Below are positions 1-5,061 of a stretch of DNA of 5,061 nt, in pieces. Numbering within the stretch: position 1 is the first letter of the stretch; each line of letters opens with the position of its first letter. A model generated the notes under the pieces. The model was not told the origin of the DNA. It did not search any database and saw nothing but the letters and a program-made list of their open reading frames with translations. Made by a program: the position numbers and the translations under genes. Location: positions 1-5,061 of the forward strand of contig JAAWCR010000221.1 of NCBI GenBank assembly GCA_022793355.1, written 5' to 3'. This stretch comes from Lawsonibacter sp. Lineage in GTDB: Bacteria; Bacillota; Clostridia; Oscillospirales; Oscillospiraceae.

Positions 1-500
1 CGCCCGCGCCCGAACCTCCCGCCGCCTCCGGCGGCAAAATGAGCCAGGACGAGATTGAAAAACTTCTCGCCGCCGCAAGCGCTCCTGAGACGCCCCCCCC
101 GCCCGCGCCCGAACCTCCCGCCGCCTCCGGCGGCAAAATGAGCCAGGACGAGATTGAAAAACTCCTCGCCGCCGCAAGCGCTCCCGAGGCACCCCCCCCG
201 CCCAAGCCTCAGCCGGTCGAAGAGGATGTCTCCTACGTCAACATTATGGAAGCGCTTGTGGAGGAGAAAGCCCCGCAATATATCAAAAAATTTGGCCTGT
301 GCAGCTGCAAGCACTGTGAGGTGGATGTTAAGGCTTTAACCTTAACAAATCTTGTGCCCAAGTATGTTGTGCTGTCTAAGATGGACCGTATTCCTATGCT
401 TACCGTCTATGAGGGGCGATACAACTCCACCATTTTCGCTCAGCTTACCCGGGCCTGTAAAACGGTGATGGACCATCCCCACCACAATCGTGACAAATAA
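1..500 (+). CDS. Tandem FliM/FliY-like docking peptides fused to a ComFB domain (5' partial)
   Basis: The reading frame is open to the left edge (first full codon at base 3), so the real start lies outside the window; the ATG at 39 sits inside a repeat unit. The N-terminal half is made of 33-residue units. Each complete unit begins MSQDEIEKLL, followed by AAASAPE and a Pro/Ala-rich linker. The last 12 residues of one unit, one full unit and one unit with a changed linker are visible. SQDEIEKLL closely matches the SQxEIDALL-type peptide at the N-terminus of FliM and FliY, which docks CheY-P. From about residue 65 (counting the Met at base 39 as 1) a ComFB domain follows: SYVNIMEALVEEK, then C88-x-C90-xx-C93, then VDVKALTLTNLVPKYV. 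ComFB proteins are small; family members have been reported to bind c-di-AMP/c-di-GMP, and B. subtilis ComFB to bind zinc. Stop is TAA at 498-500. The gene converges on the chemotaxis string. A link between cyclic dinucleotides and CheY-P or the switch is inference; the competence name is historical. Confidence 0.85.
   Translation, partial: PAPEPPAASGGKMSQDEIEKLLAAASAPETPPPPAPEPPAASGGKMSQDEIEKLLAAASAPEAPPPPKPQPVEEDVSYVNIMEALVEEKAPQYIKKFGLCSCKHCEVDVKALTLTNLVPKYVVLSKMDRIPMLTVYEGRYNSTIFAQLTRACKTVMDHPHHNRDK
93..100 (+). repeat. C8 homopolymer tract inside the coding repeat
   Basis: Eight consecutive C bases encode part of the Pro4 linker. A second C8 tract lies at the equivalent place in the next unit (192-199). 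Homopolymer C tracts within a reading frame can slip during replication and switch the frame on or off. Whether that happens here cannot be told from one sequence. Confidence 0.7.
192..199 (+). repeat. Second C8 homopolymer tract in the coding repeat
   Basis: This is the equivalent of the tract at 93-100, one repeat unit downstream and just before the ComFB domain. It is read as the first bases of four proline codons. A one-base slip would remove the whole ComFB domain from the product. Confidence 0.7.
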
Positions 501-583
501 GAACCGGTATTCCTAAGCAAACATACCGCCGGGCAGCAAGGGGCCGTTCAGACCCTCATTTGAAATTTGAAATAGAAATCAAA

Positions 584-611
584 AAAGCCCGACCAAATTT
601 GGTCGGGCTTT
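584..611. terminator. Bidirectional intrinsic terminator between convergent genes
   Basis: Bases 584-611 form a perfect 28-base palindrome: AAAGCCCGACC, a central AAATTT, then GGTCGGGCTTT. RNA from either strand can fold a stem of 11 to 12 pairs. For the minus-strand chemotaxis string the stem is followed by a run of six U (the A run at 581-586), a textbook terminator. For the plus-strand ComFB-domain gene the following bases are CTCATTTTATTATTTTTT, U-rich but interrupted. It lies 83 bases after the plus-strand stop and 9 bases after the cheV stop codon, so it is placed to serve both. Confidence 0.9.
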
Positions 612-620
612 CTCATTTTA

Positions 621-1538
621 TTATTTTTTGTTCTCCAGCAGATGGTCCATCACGTCCACCAAATGTCCGATCTCCGGCTTGCTCATCTGCTCGTCCGCAC
701 CAAGCTGGCGGCCCTTGATCCGCATTTCCTCGCTAATCAGGGAGGAGAAGATAATCAGCGGGACAGGGCTGAAGCGGTGGTCGCTTTTGACCAGCTTTGT
801 CAGCCGGTGCCCGTCCATCTGGGGCATCTCAATGTCCGTGATAATCAAGGCCACCTTATCAAACAGCTTGCCCTCCTTGGGCAGAGCATTCAGGGCATCC
901 CACAGCTCCCGGCCATTGGGGAACATGCGCAGATTGACATACCCCGCCTTGCGCAGGCAGTCCTCAATCATCTTGGACAGGAGAATGGAATCCTCCGCAA
1001 TCCAAATAGGCTCTTCGCTCTTGGACCGGGGACCCATCTGTTCAATCTCATCCATCTGGATGCTGGTTTCGGGGGCGATCTCAGCCACGATGCGTTCAAA
1101 GTCCAGAATGGTCACCAGGTCGGGGCCGCACTGCGCGATGCCGGTGGCCACTCCCTCAGATCCGCCGGACACTGTCTTGTCCGGCTTGTGGATATCCATC
1201 CAGGAGATACGGCTGATCCCCACCACTGTATGCACCCGGAACGCGATGAACATCTTATTGAAGTTGGTGATAATGAAAAGGTCCTTCGCACCCTTCTCTT
1301 TATTTACCCCCAGATAGTTAGGCAGATCCACTACGGTGATAACGACATCGCGGGGCTTAAATATCCCCTCCACCGCCGGGTGAGCGTGGGGCATGACCTT
1401 CACTGGCGCGGACATGATGATCTCCCGTACCTTGGCCACATTGATACCATAAAGGCTCCCGTCGATGGTAAACTCCATGATTTCAATCTCGTTGGTGCCC
1501 GATTCCAAAAGGATACCGCTGTTATGTACCTCCGCCAT
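621..1538 (-). CDS. cheV: CheV: CheW-receiver chemotaxis coupling protein
   Basis: CheV couples chemoreceptors to the CheA kinase and tunes that coupling through phosphorylation of its own receiver domain. With the ATG at 1538 the protein has 305 residues, the usual CheV size. Residues about 15-157 are a CheW-like domain (IEIMEFTIDGSLYGINVAKV, then KPRDVVITVVDLPNYLG). Residues about 177-303 are a response-regulator receiver with the acidic pair E182-D183 (WIAEDS), phospho-acceptor D235 in TDIEMPQMDG, S265/S266 in IIFSSL and K287 in MSKPEIG. All receiver landmarks are present, so it should be phosphorylatable. It is the last gene of the string, 47 bases after cheD, and stops just before the terminator. 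The ATG was preferred to the in-frame GTG three codons upstream because AAGGAG overlaps that GTG and sits 8 bases before the ATG. The identification is very secure. Confidence 0.97.
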   Translation of the reverse strand: MAEVHNSGILLESGTNEIEIMEFTIDGSLYGINVAKVREIIMSAPVKVMPHAHPAVEGIFKPRDVVITVVDLPNYLGVNKEKGAKDLFIITNFNKMFIAFRVHTVVGISRISWMDIHKPDKTVSGGSEGVATGIAQCGPDLVTILDFERIVAEIAPETSIQMDEIEQMGPRSKSEEPIWIAEDSILLSKMIEDCLRKAGYVNLRMFPNGRELWDALNALPKEGKLFDKVALIITDIEMPQMDGHRLTKLVKSDHRFSPVPLIIFSSLISEEMRIKGRQLGADEQMSKPEIGHLVDVMDHLLENKK

Positions 1539-1546
1539 TTCTGACA

Positions 1547-1552
1547 CTCCTT
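1547..1552 (-). promoter_or_regulatory. Ribosome binding site of cheV (decides the start)
   Basis: AAGGAG on the minus strand. It is 8 bases from the ATG at 1538-1536 but overlaps the first base of the in-frame GTG at 1547-1545, which therefore cannot be the initiation codon it serves. Confidence 0.85.
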
Positions 1553-1567
1553 ACTCTATTTAGGATG

Positions 1568-1580
1568 GCGCCCCCGGCGC
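1568..1580. other. Small GC hairpin between cheD and cheV
   Basis: GCGCC, a 3-base loop and GGCGC give a 5-bp all-GC stem in the 47-base gap, between the cheD stop and the cheV ribosome site. There is no U run after it on either strand, so it is not a good terminator. It might slow exonucleases or modulate cheV translation, or it may be chance in GC-rich DNA. Confidence 0.3.
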
Positions 1581-1585
1581 GTTCA

Positions 1586-2071
1586 TTAGAAAATAATATC
1601 CTTTTGGCCGTAAGACCGGATACACGCCTGACCAGTGACCACATCAAAGAGCATTGTCCGGGCCACGGTGCCTCCTGTATGCTCGCCGCTCAGGCGAAGG
1701 TTCTCCCGCTTCAGAATGGCGTGGACGCTCTCAATATTCCTCTGCCCAATGTTGCCCAAACCGCCGCCGCCGGATACCTCAAACATCTTGGCCCCGCCGG
1801 CAATCTTCACGGTCATCCGGCTACGCATGGCGCCCTTTGCCTCCAGCGCCTTCAGCGTCTCCTTGATTCCGGTATCCGCGTATTTCAAAGGATGGGTCCG
1901 GCCCGTCTCCATATTCAGGGGCAACATTATGTGCAGAAGAGCGCCCAGACGCAGCCGCGGGTCGTGAAAGCACAACCCGATGCAGGAACCCAAAGCATAG
2001 GTCACCAAGATGCCCTCCCCCTGGAGCATCTTCATGTCGGCAATTCCTACTGTCAGCTTGCTGTCAGACAT
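1586..2071 (-). CDS. cheD: CheD: chemoreceptor glutamine deamidase, CheC partner
   Basis: CheD converts specific receptor glutamines to glutamates and, in Bacillus- and Thermotoga-type systems, binds CheC and stimulates its phosphatase activity; free versus CheC-bound CheD feeds back on adaptation. The 161-residue length is normal for the family. The catalytic region is visible: T24 and C30 in VTYALGSCIG and H47 in GALLHIMLP. These correspond to T21, C27 and H44 of the Thermotoga enzyme with a constant offset of three. The later family blocks KIAGGAKMF, NIGQRNIESV and HTGGTVARTMLFD are also present. Its ATG overlaps the cheC stop by 8 bases. A GAGGAAG lies 13 bases upstream, rather far, so translational coupling to cheC is likely. 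Nothing in the sequence suggests inactivation. Confidence 0.96.
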   Translation of the reverse strand: MSDSKLTVGIADMKMLQGEGILVTYALGSCIGLCFHDPRLRLGALLHIMLPLNMETGRTHPLKYADTGIKETLKALEAKGAMRSRMTVKIAGGAKMFEVSGGGGLGNIGQRNIESVHAILKRENLRLSGEHTGGTVARTMLFDVVTGQACIRSYGQKDIIF

Positions 2072-2687
2072 CGGTAACGCCCAGCTTCCTCAGTAAGAAA
2101 TCCAAAGAGCGCAGATCGGGGGAGAGGAGCAGATGGCAGGGGACCTCTTTCCCGTCGCAGACAAAGTTGCCCCCGATTGCCATCAGATAGTTGGACATAC
2201 CGCCGTATTCCGCCATGGGAACTGTCAGGATCGCGCCCTGCATGTCCACCGCAAAGGCGGGAACCGTCAGCTTGATATTCAGGTCAGCCAGACCGGACAT
2301 GGCGTTGATAAAAGTGGATATCATAATATTGCCGATTTCAATCATGGCGGAGCGCTCCAGCTCAGTCAGATTCTCATAACTGTCGATGCTCTCCCCCAGC
2401 ATGGTGCTCAGCACCACGTTAACCAGGTCCAGCTTCTGCACGGACAGCATGATACCTCCTACATCGCCGCTCATCTTCACCAAAATCCCGGCGGTTACCT
2501 CCTCCGGCCCGCCAATCCACTCGATCGCTTCATTATACTCCATAATGCGTACTTCTGGCAAGGTAATTCTTACCGGACGGTTCATCATTTGAGACAGAGC
2601 CGTAGCGGCGTTGCCGGTTCCGATACTGCCGATCTCCCGCAAGGTGTCGATCTCCAAGGAGCTCAACTGGTCATAGTTTTTAATCAT
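2064..2687 (-). CDS. cheC: CheC: CheY-P phosphatase (first active site altered)
   Basis: CheC removes phosphate from CheY-P and is regulated by CheD. At 207 residues it matches the usual two-fold CheC fold with two pseudo-symmetric ExxN sites. Site 2 is intact: S113-xxx-E117-xx-N120 in ERSAMIEIGNIMIS. Site 1 reads D14-xxx-E18-IG-S21 in IDTLREIGSIGTGNAATALS, where B. subtilis and Thermotoga CheC have EIGN. The catalytic Asn is thus Ser (codon AGT, one base from AAT), while the surrounding residues remain typical. There is no N-terminal SQDEIDALL peptide and no C-terminal SpoA domain, so it is CheC rather than FliY. ATG at 2687 is preceded by AAGGGAG with 7-base spacing, beginning within the flgG stop codon. 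It is followed by cheD with an 8-base overlap, the usual CheC-CheD partnership. Confidence 0.94.
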   Translation of the reverse strand: MIKNYDQLSSLEIDTLREIGSIGTGNAATALSQMMNRPVRITLPEVRIMEYNEAIEWIGGPEEVTAGILVKMSGDVGGIMLSVQKLDLVNVVLSTMLGESIDSYENLTELERSAMIEIGNIMISTFINAMSGLADLNIKLTVPAFAVDMQGAILTVPMAEYGGMSNYLMAIGGNFVCDGKEVPCHLLLSPDLRSLDFLLRKLGVTDV

Positions 2688-2694
2688 GCCCTAT

Positions 2695-2701
2695 CTCCCT
2701 T
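2695..2701 (-). promoter_or_regulatory. Ribosome binding site of cheC
   Basis: AAGGGAG on the minus strand lies 7 bases before the ATG at 2687. It fills the 15-base gap after the FlgG-like gene, so the two genes are read from one message. Confidence 0.8.
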
Positions 2702-2702
2702 C

Positions 2703-3482
2703 TTATCCCGGCAGACCGTTGATGGTCTGCTCGATTTCATCCGTCGTCTGCACCACCTTCAGCGCGTAGCTGTAGGCCCGCTGGGCTTCGATCACCTTGA
2801 TGAACTCTTGGGCCAAATCCACGTTGGAGGTCTCCAGAAAGCCCCGTCTCACCGTACCAGTGCCCAAATACAGATCGCCGTTCTTTTCGATGGGAATAAA
2901 CCGGCCGCTGTCCGCGTGGAGCATGCCGTCATAGACGCGGTAGTCAAACACGCCCACGTTCAGCTCGGCCTTGTAGTCCATCGGGTCAATGACAATAAAG
3001 TTGCCCTCGCTGTCCAGTACGCAGCGTCCCTCGTTGTCAGACAACCGCCACTCCTCCGTGGCCTGCGGCTCAATCTCCTCGCCGGTAACGGGGTCAATCT
3101 CCGGTTCTGCGTTCTCGTCGGGGGGAATCTCAAACCGGGCCATGACAAAAGCACCGTCCCGGGTAAAGCTCACCTCGCCGTCCGCCAGGTCGTACAGGGC
3201 GAAAAAGCCGTCCCCCTCAATGGCAAAGTCAAAGGTGCGGCCAGTCTCGGTATAAATACCGGACTCAAAGTCCACGCTGGCCTTTGCCATCTTGGTGCCG
3301 CTGCCTTTAGGCAGCTGCTCCTCGTCAATTCCCAACACATTGCTGTACATCAGGTGGTGGAAGGTAGCCCGTTCCGCCTTGAAGCCGTAGTTGTTCACAT
3401 TGGCGATGTTGTTGCCCTGGACGTTCATACGCCGGTTCTGCATATGCGCGCCCACGGCGCCGGTGTAGAAGGACATATTCAT
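2703..3482 (-). CDS. flgG: FlgG-like flagellar rod protein (FlhP type)
   Basis: This is a structural protein of the flagellar rod/basal body, exported through the flagellar type III apparatus. Its 259 residues match the FlgG family length. The N-terminal rod motif is at residues 20-38 (NVQGNNIANVNNYGFKAER). The central family block is FDFAIEGDGFFAL (84-96) followed by VSFTRDGAF. The C-terminal rod/hook motif is SNVDLAQEFIKVIEAQRAY (219-237), continuing to TTDEIEQTINGL. Residues about 117-145 form an acidic insert with 11 Asp/Glu and no Lys/Arg, where most FlgG proteins have a short turn. The ATG at 3482 is chosen because the motif spacing fits; an AAAGGTG lies about 12 bases upstream, weaker than for its neighbours. 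It sits directly after its FlgF-like paralogue and before cheC. The Firmicutes names flhO/flhP would also apply to the pair. Confidence 0.9.
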   Translation of the reverse strand: MNMSFYTGAVGAHMQNRRMNVQGNNIANVNNYGFKAERATFHHLMYSNVLGIDEEQLPKGSGTKMAKASVDFESGIYTETGRTFDFAIEGDGFFALYDLADGEVSFTRDGAFVMARFEIPPDENAEPEIDPVTGEEIEPQATEEWRLSDNEGRCVLDSEGNFIVIDPMDYKAELNVGVFDYRVYDGMLHADSGRFIPIEKNGDLYLGTGTVRRGFLETSNVDLAQEFIKVIEAQRAYSYALKVVQTTDEIEQTINGLPG

Positions 3483-3544
3483 AGGGAATTCTCACACCTT
3501 TCTTTCTCACTCGGGCGTAGGGCTGTGCCGACGTCCGTTATCGC

Positions 3545-4297
3545 TTACAGTCGGCCGATGTCGTTGACCACGCGCTTGATGACCTCGTCGTAGATCTTGC
3601 TCATCTGCGCGGCGCTCTGAAGGGCCCGCTGTGTGCTTATCATCTTGACCATCTCTTTTACCATGTCCACGTTAGAGCGCTCCACCCACTTATGCAGGAT
3701 GGTCGTCTCGTCCGCAGCCTGGGCGCCGTCGCCCAAAAACAGGCCATAGGGGGTGCGCTCCAGCGCCTGGTTATCCTCAAACACATAGACGCCCAAGGTG
3801 CCCAGGTAGTCCCCGTCCTCGGTGGTGAGGTTGCCCTGCCGGTCCGCCGTCAGTTTGTCGGTGGGCAGTTGAATTGGATTTCCCTCCGGGTCCAGCACCC
3901 GGCCCAGCTCAGACAGGCACAGATACCCCTCGTTGTCCAAGGTAAAACTGCCCGCCCGGGTATAGGCTACGCCGTCCCCGGTGTCGATTGCAAAGAAACC
4001 CTCCCCTTGAATGGCAAAATCCAAAGGCAGGTTGGTCTCCTCCGGCGCGCCCTGGCTGTAATCGGTATACAGCTGGTCCGGAGCCAAAATATGGCTCTGA
4101 TAGGTCTCCATTGTTTGATAGGGGGTCTTGATTTTGTTGCCGATGCGGGTCACCATCACCTCGTCAAAGGTACGGTCAGTGTAGTGCTCGGCCTTAAATC
4201 CCGCAGTGGCGATATTAGTCATGTTGTTGGCCACCACGTCCAGCCGCCGCCCCTGGCTGAGCATCCCGGAGGTCAGGTTGTAAAACCCTCTCATCAT
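3545..4297 (-). CDS. flgF: FlgF-like flagellar rod protein (FlhO type)
   Basis: A paralogue of the following gene and the first of a FlgF/FlgG-type pair that forms rod segments. It has 250 residues. The N-terminus MMRGFYNLTSGMLSQ is followed by the rod motif VVANNMTNIATAGFKAE (21-37). The central block is LDFAIQGEGFFAIDTGDG (92-109) then AYTRAGSFTLDNEGYL. The C-terminus has the coiled-coil motif RSNVDMVKEMVKMISTQRA (207-225), continuing to KIYDEVIKRVVNDIGRL. Two adjacent ATG codons are possible; AGAGGAG is 9 bases before the first (4297) and 12 before the second, so the first is chosen. It starts 28 bases after the sigma-factor stop, so it is probably co-transcribed with it. Exact FlgF versus FlgG naming is uncertain in this family, but the rod role is secure. 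Confidence 0.88.
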   Translation of the reverse strand: MMRGFYNLTSGMLSQGRRLDVVANNMTNIATAGFKAEHYTDRTFDEVMVTRIGNKIKTPYQTMETYQSHILAPDQLYTDYSQGAPEETNLPLDFAIQGEGFFAIDTGDGVAYTRAGSFTLDNEGYLCLSELGRVLDPEGNPIQLPTDKLTADRQGNLTTEDGDYLGTLGVYVFEDNQALERTPYGLFLGDGAQAADETTILHKWVERSNVDMVKEMVKMISTQRALQSAAQMSKIYDEVIKRVVNDIGRL

Positions 4298-4306
4298 AGC
4301 GAAAAA

Positions 4307-4313
4307 CTCCTCT
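4307..4313 (-). promoter_or_regulatory. Ribosome binding site of the FlgF-like gene
   Basis: AGAGGAG on the minus strand, 9 bases before the ATG at 4297, within the 28-base gap after the sigma-factor gene. The spacing favours the first of two adjacent ATG codons. Confidence 0.8.
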
Positions 4314-4325
4314 CATCTCCGGGGC

Positions 4326-5061
4326 TCACTTGCCGCCGGCCATATACTGGTTCATATACAGTTTCAGCTTCTGGATGGCCCGGGAGTGGAGCTGGGAGAT
4401 ACGGGGCTCGCTGACCTCCATCACCTGGGCAATCTCCTTCATGCTGAGGTTTTTGTGGTAGTAAAGGGAAATAACGGTCTGCTCATTTTCCCGCAGGGAA
4501 GAGATGGCCTTTGTCAGGGTCTCCAGCATCTCCTGACGCAGCATGGAGTCCTCCGGCCGGCTGTCCGAGGAACCGTCCGGCAGGTCGACGCCGCCGTTCT
4601 GCTCCCGGTCCTCGAACATGGCGTCCAGGGAAAGGACGTTGCACATGGAGGAATTTGCCAGATCCTCCTGATACTGGTCCTGGGACACGCCAAGGCGCTG
4701 AGCCATCTCCTGGTCGGTGGGATACCGGCCCAGCTCGGCAAACAGTTCGCTGCTCACCTGATCGATGTCCCGGGCCTTGCGCCGCACGCTGCGGGGCACC
4801 CAGTCCTGCCGCCGGGCCAAGTCGATCACCGCCCCCCGGATACGCTTGGAGACATAGGTTTCAAATTTGATGCCCTTGGCGGGATCGAACTTATCCACCG
4901 CCCCCGCCAGGGTGAGCAAACCCTCGTTTACAATGTCGTCCACCTGGGCGAAGCTGCTGTACACACCCCGCACCTGAAGGGCGATGGTCTTGACCAGACC
5001 GATATACCGCATTACCAGCGGCCACTTCAGGTCCTGATCGCCACTCTCCTTGTAGGCCTGA
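4326..5061 (-). CDS. fliA: FliA/SigD-family flagellar sigma factor (5' partial)
   Basis: RNA polymerase sigma factor of the sigma-28 (FliA/WhiG/SigD) family, which directs late flagellar and chemotaxis transcription. The frame stays open past the Met at 5012 to the right edge: QAYKESGDQDLKWPLV precedes MRYIGLVK, matching the conserved FliA start region. The Met at 5012 is therefore internal and only the first few codons are missing. Counting from that Met, region 2 is at about 1-65 (DDIVNEGLLTLAGAVDKFDP, then KGIKFETYVSKRIRGAVID), followed by the family block DWVPRSVRRKARDID. Region 3 is about 87-118 (ELGRYPTDQEMAQRLGVS). Region 4 is about 170-220, with the helix-turn-helix SMKEIAQVMEVSEPRISQLHSRA. 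This fits FliA rather than the housekeeping sigma factor. It heads the visible string of rod and chemotaxis genes; in B. subtilis sigD follows cheC-cheD, so the order here differs. Confidence 0.95.
   Translation of the reverse strand, partial: QAYKESGDQDLKWPLVMRYIGLVKTIALQVRGVYSSFAQVDDIVNEGLLTLAGAVDKFDPAKGIKFETYVSKRIRGAVIDLARRQDWVPRSVRRKARDIDQVSSELFAELGRYPTDQEMAQRLGVSQDQYQEDLANSSMCNVLSLDAMFEDREQNGGVDLPDGSSDSRPEDSMLRQEMLETLTKAISSLRENEQTVISLYYHKNLSMKEIAQVMEVSEPRISQLHSRAIQKLKLYMNQYMAGGK

Larger units (their letters stand above)
1..200 (+). repeat. 99-bp in-frame tandem repeat, at least three copies (first cut)
   Basis: The period is 99 bases, exactly 33 codons. Bases 1-38 are identical to 100-137, the end of the full unit at 39-137. 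The next copy starts at 138 and matches 39-100 with only about four differences over 62 bases (by eye) up to base 199, after which its linker diverges into the ComFB domain. The near-identity at DNA level, including silent positions, points to recent duplication or gene conversion. Every unit boundary has an ATG preceded by GGCGGCAAA. The total copy number cannot be known because the array runs off the left edge. Confidence 0.9.

Noticed and set aside
39..41. ATG at 39 as the true start of the ComFB-domain gene
   Set aside because: The frame is open to the left edge and encodes the end of another identical repeat unit (PAPEPPAASGGK), so this Met is internal to the array as seen.
1..200. CRISPR-like array
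   Set aside because: The repeats are contiguous, in frame and without unique spacers; they are a coding tandem repeat.
154..339. Alternative-frame peptide of 61 residues inside the ComFB-domain gene
   Set aside because: It is in another frame of a gene with a clear domain and has no ribosome site; it would matter only if the C tracts slip.
628..1544. Plus-strand open frames opposite cheV
   Set aside because: They are antisense to a full-length CheV with all domain motifs and have no family signature of their own.
1545..1547. GTG at 1547 as the start of cheV
   Set aside because: The AAGGAG ribosome site overlaps it; the ATG three codons later has ideal 8-base spacing.
1565..2077. Plus-strand open frame opposite cheD
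   Set aside because: It mirrors cheD almost exactly and is explained as its shadow.
3538..3544. GCGATAA on the minus strand as a sigma-28 -10 element before the FlgG-like gene
   Set aside because: It resembles the core of GCCGATAA but lacks one base, and no TAAA-like -35 element lies about 15 bases upstream.
2133..3593. Long plus-strand open frame of 486 codons opposite cheC and the FlgG-like gene
   Set aside because: It lies antisense to two unmistakable genes, crosses their boundaries and shows no recognisable domain; long antisense frames are common in GC-rich coding DNA.
3692..4414. Plus-strand open frame opposite the FlgF-like gene
   Set aside because: It is antisense to a clear rod-protein gene and runs into the sigma-factor gene; no recognisable motif.
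5010..5012. ATG at 5012 as the start of the sigma-factor gene
   Set aside because: Sixteen in-frame codons upstream match the conserved FliA N-terminal region and no stop occurs before the window edge.

Overview
The window looks like chromosomal DNA from a motile, GC-rich member of the Clostridia. The best guess is an Oscillospiraceae-type gut bacterium, inferred from the Firmicutes-style CheC/CheD/CheV set, the FliA/SigD-type sigma factor, strong AAGGAG-like ribosome sites and GC-rich codon use. No species is claimed.

Layout. From the right edge leftwards, six minus-strand genes form one tightly packed flagellar/chemotaxis gene string. They are a FliA/SigD-family sigma factor (5' end cut by the window edge), a FlgF-like and a FlgG-like rod protein, CheC (CheY-P phosphatase), CheD (receptor deamidase and CheC partner) and CheV (CheW-receiver adaptor). 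Gaps are 28, 62 and 15 bases, then an 8-base overlap, then 47 bases. The string ends in a perfect 28-base palindrome with A/T-rich flanks, at 584-611, which can serve as terminator in both directions. No gene-free stretch exceeds about 120 bases.

Converging on that terminator from the left edge is a plus-strand gene whose 5' part lies outside the window. Its visible product has tandem copies of a 33-residue unit. Each complete copy starts with MSQDEIEKLL, which closely resembles the N-terminal CheY-P-docking peptide of the switch proteins FliM and FliY. Proline-rich linkers follow, and the C-terminus is a ComFB domain with a CxCxxC cluster. ComFB proteins have been reported as cyclic dinucleotide receptors, so the protein could be a multivalent CheY-P (or other Che protein) binder under second-messenger control. 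This is the most interesting object in the window. The function is inference; the repeat architecture and the motif resemblance are directly visible.

How the genes fit together. The sigma factor would drive late flagellar and chemotaxis genes; the FlgF/FlgG pair builds the rod; CheC and CheD couple CheY-P dephosphorylation to receptor adaptation; CheV gives a second, phosphorylation-dependent adaptation route. The repeat-ComFB protein could add a further input at the CheY-P/switch step. A secondary oddity is that CheC has serine in place of the conserved asparagine in the first of its two phosphatase sites.
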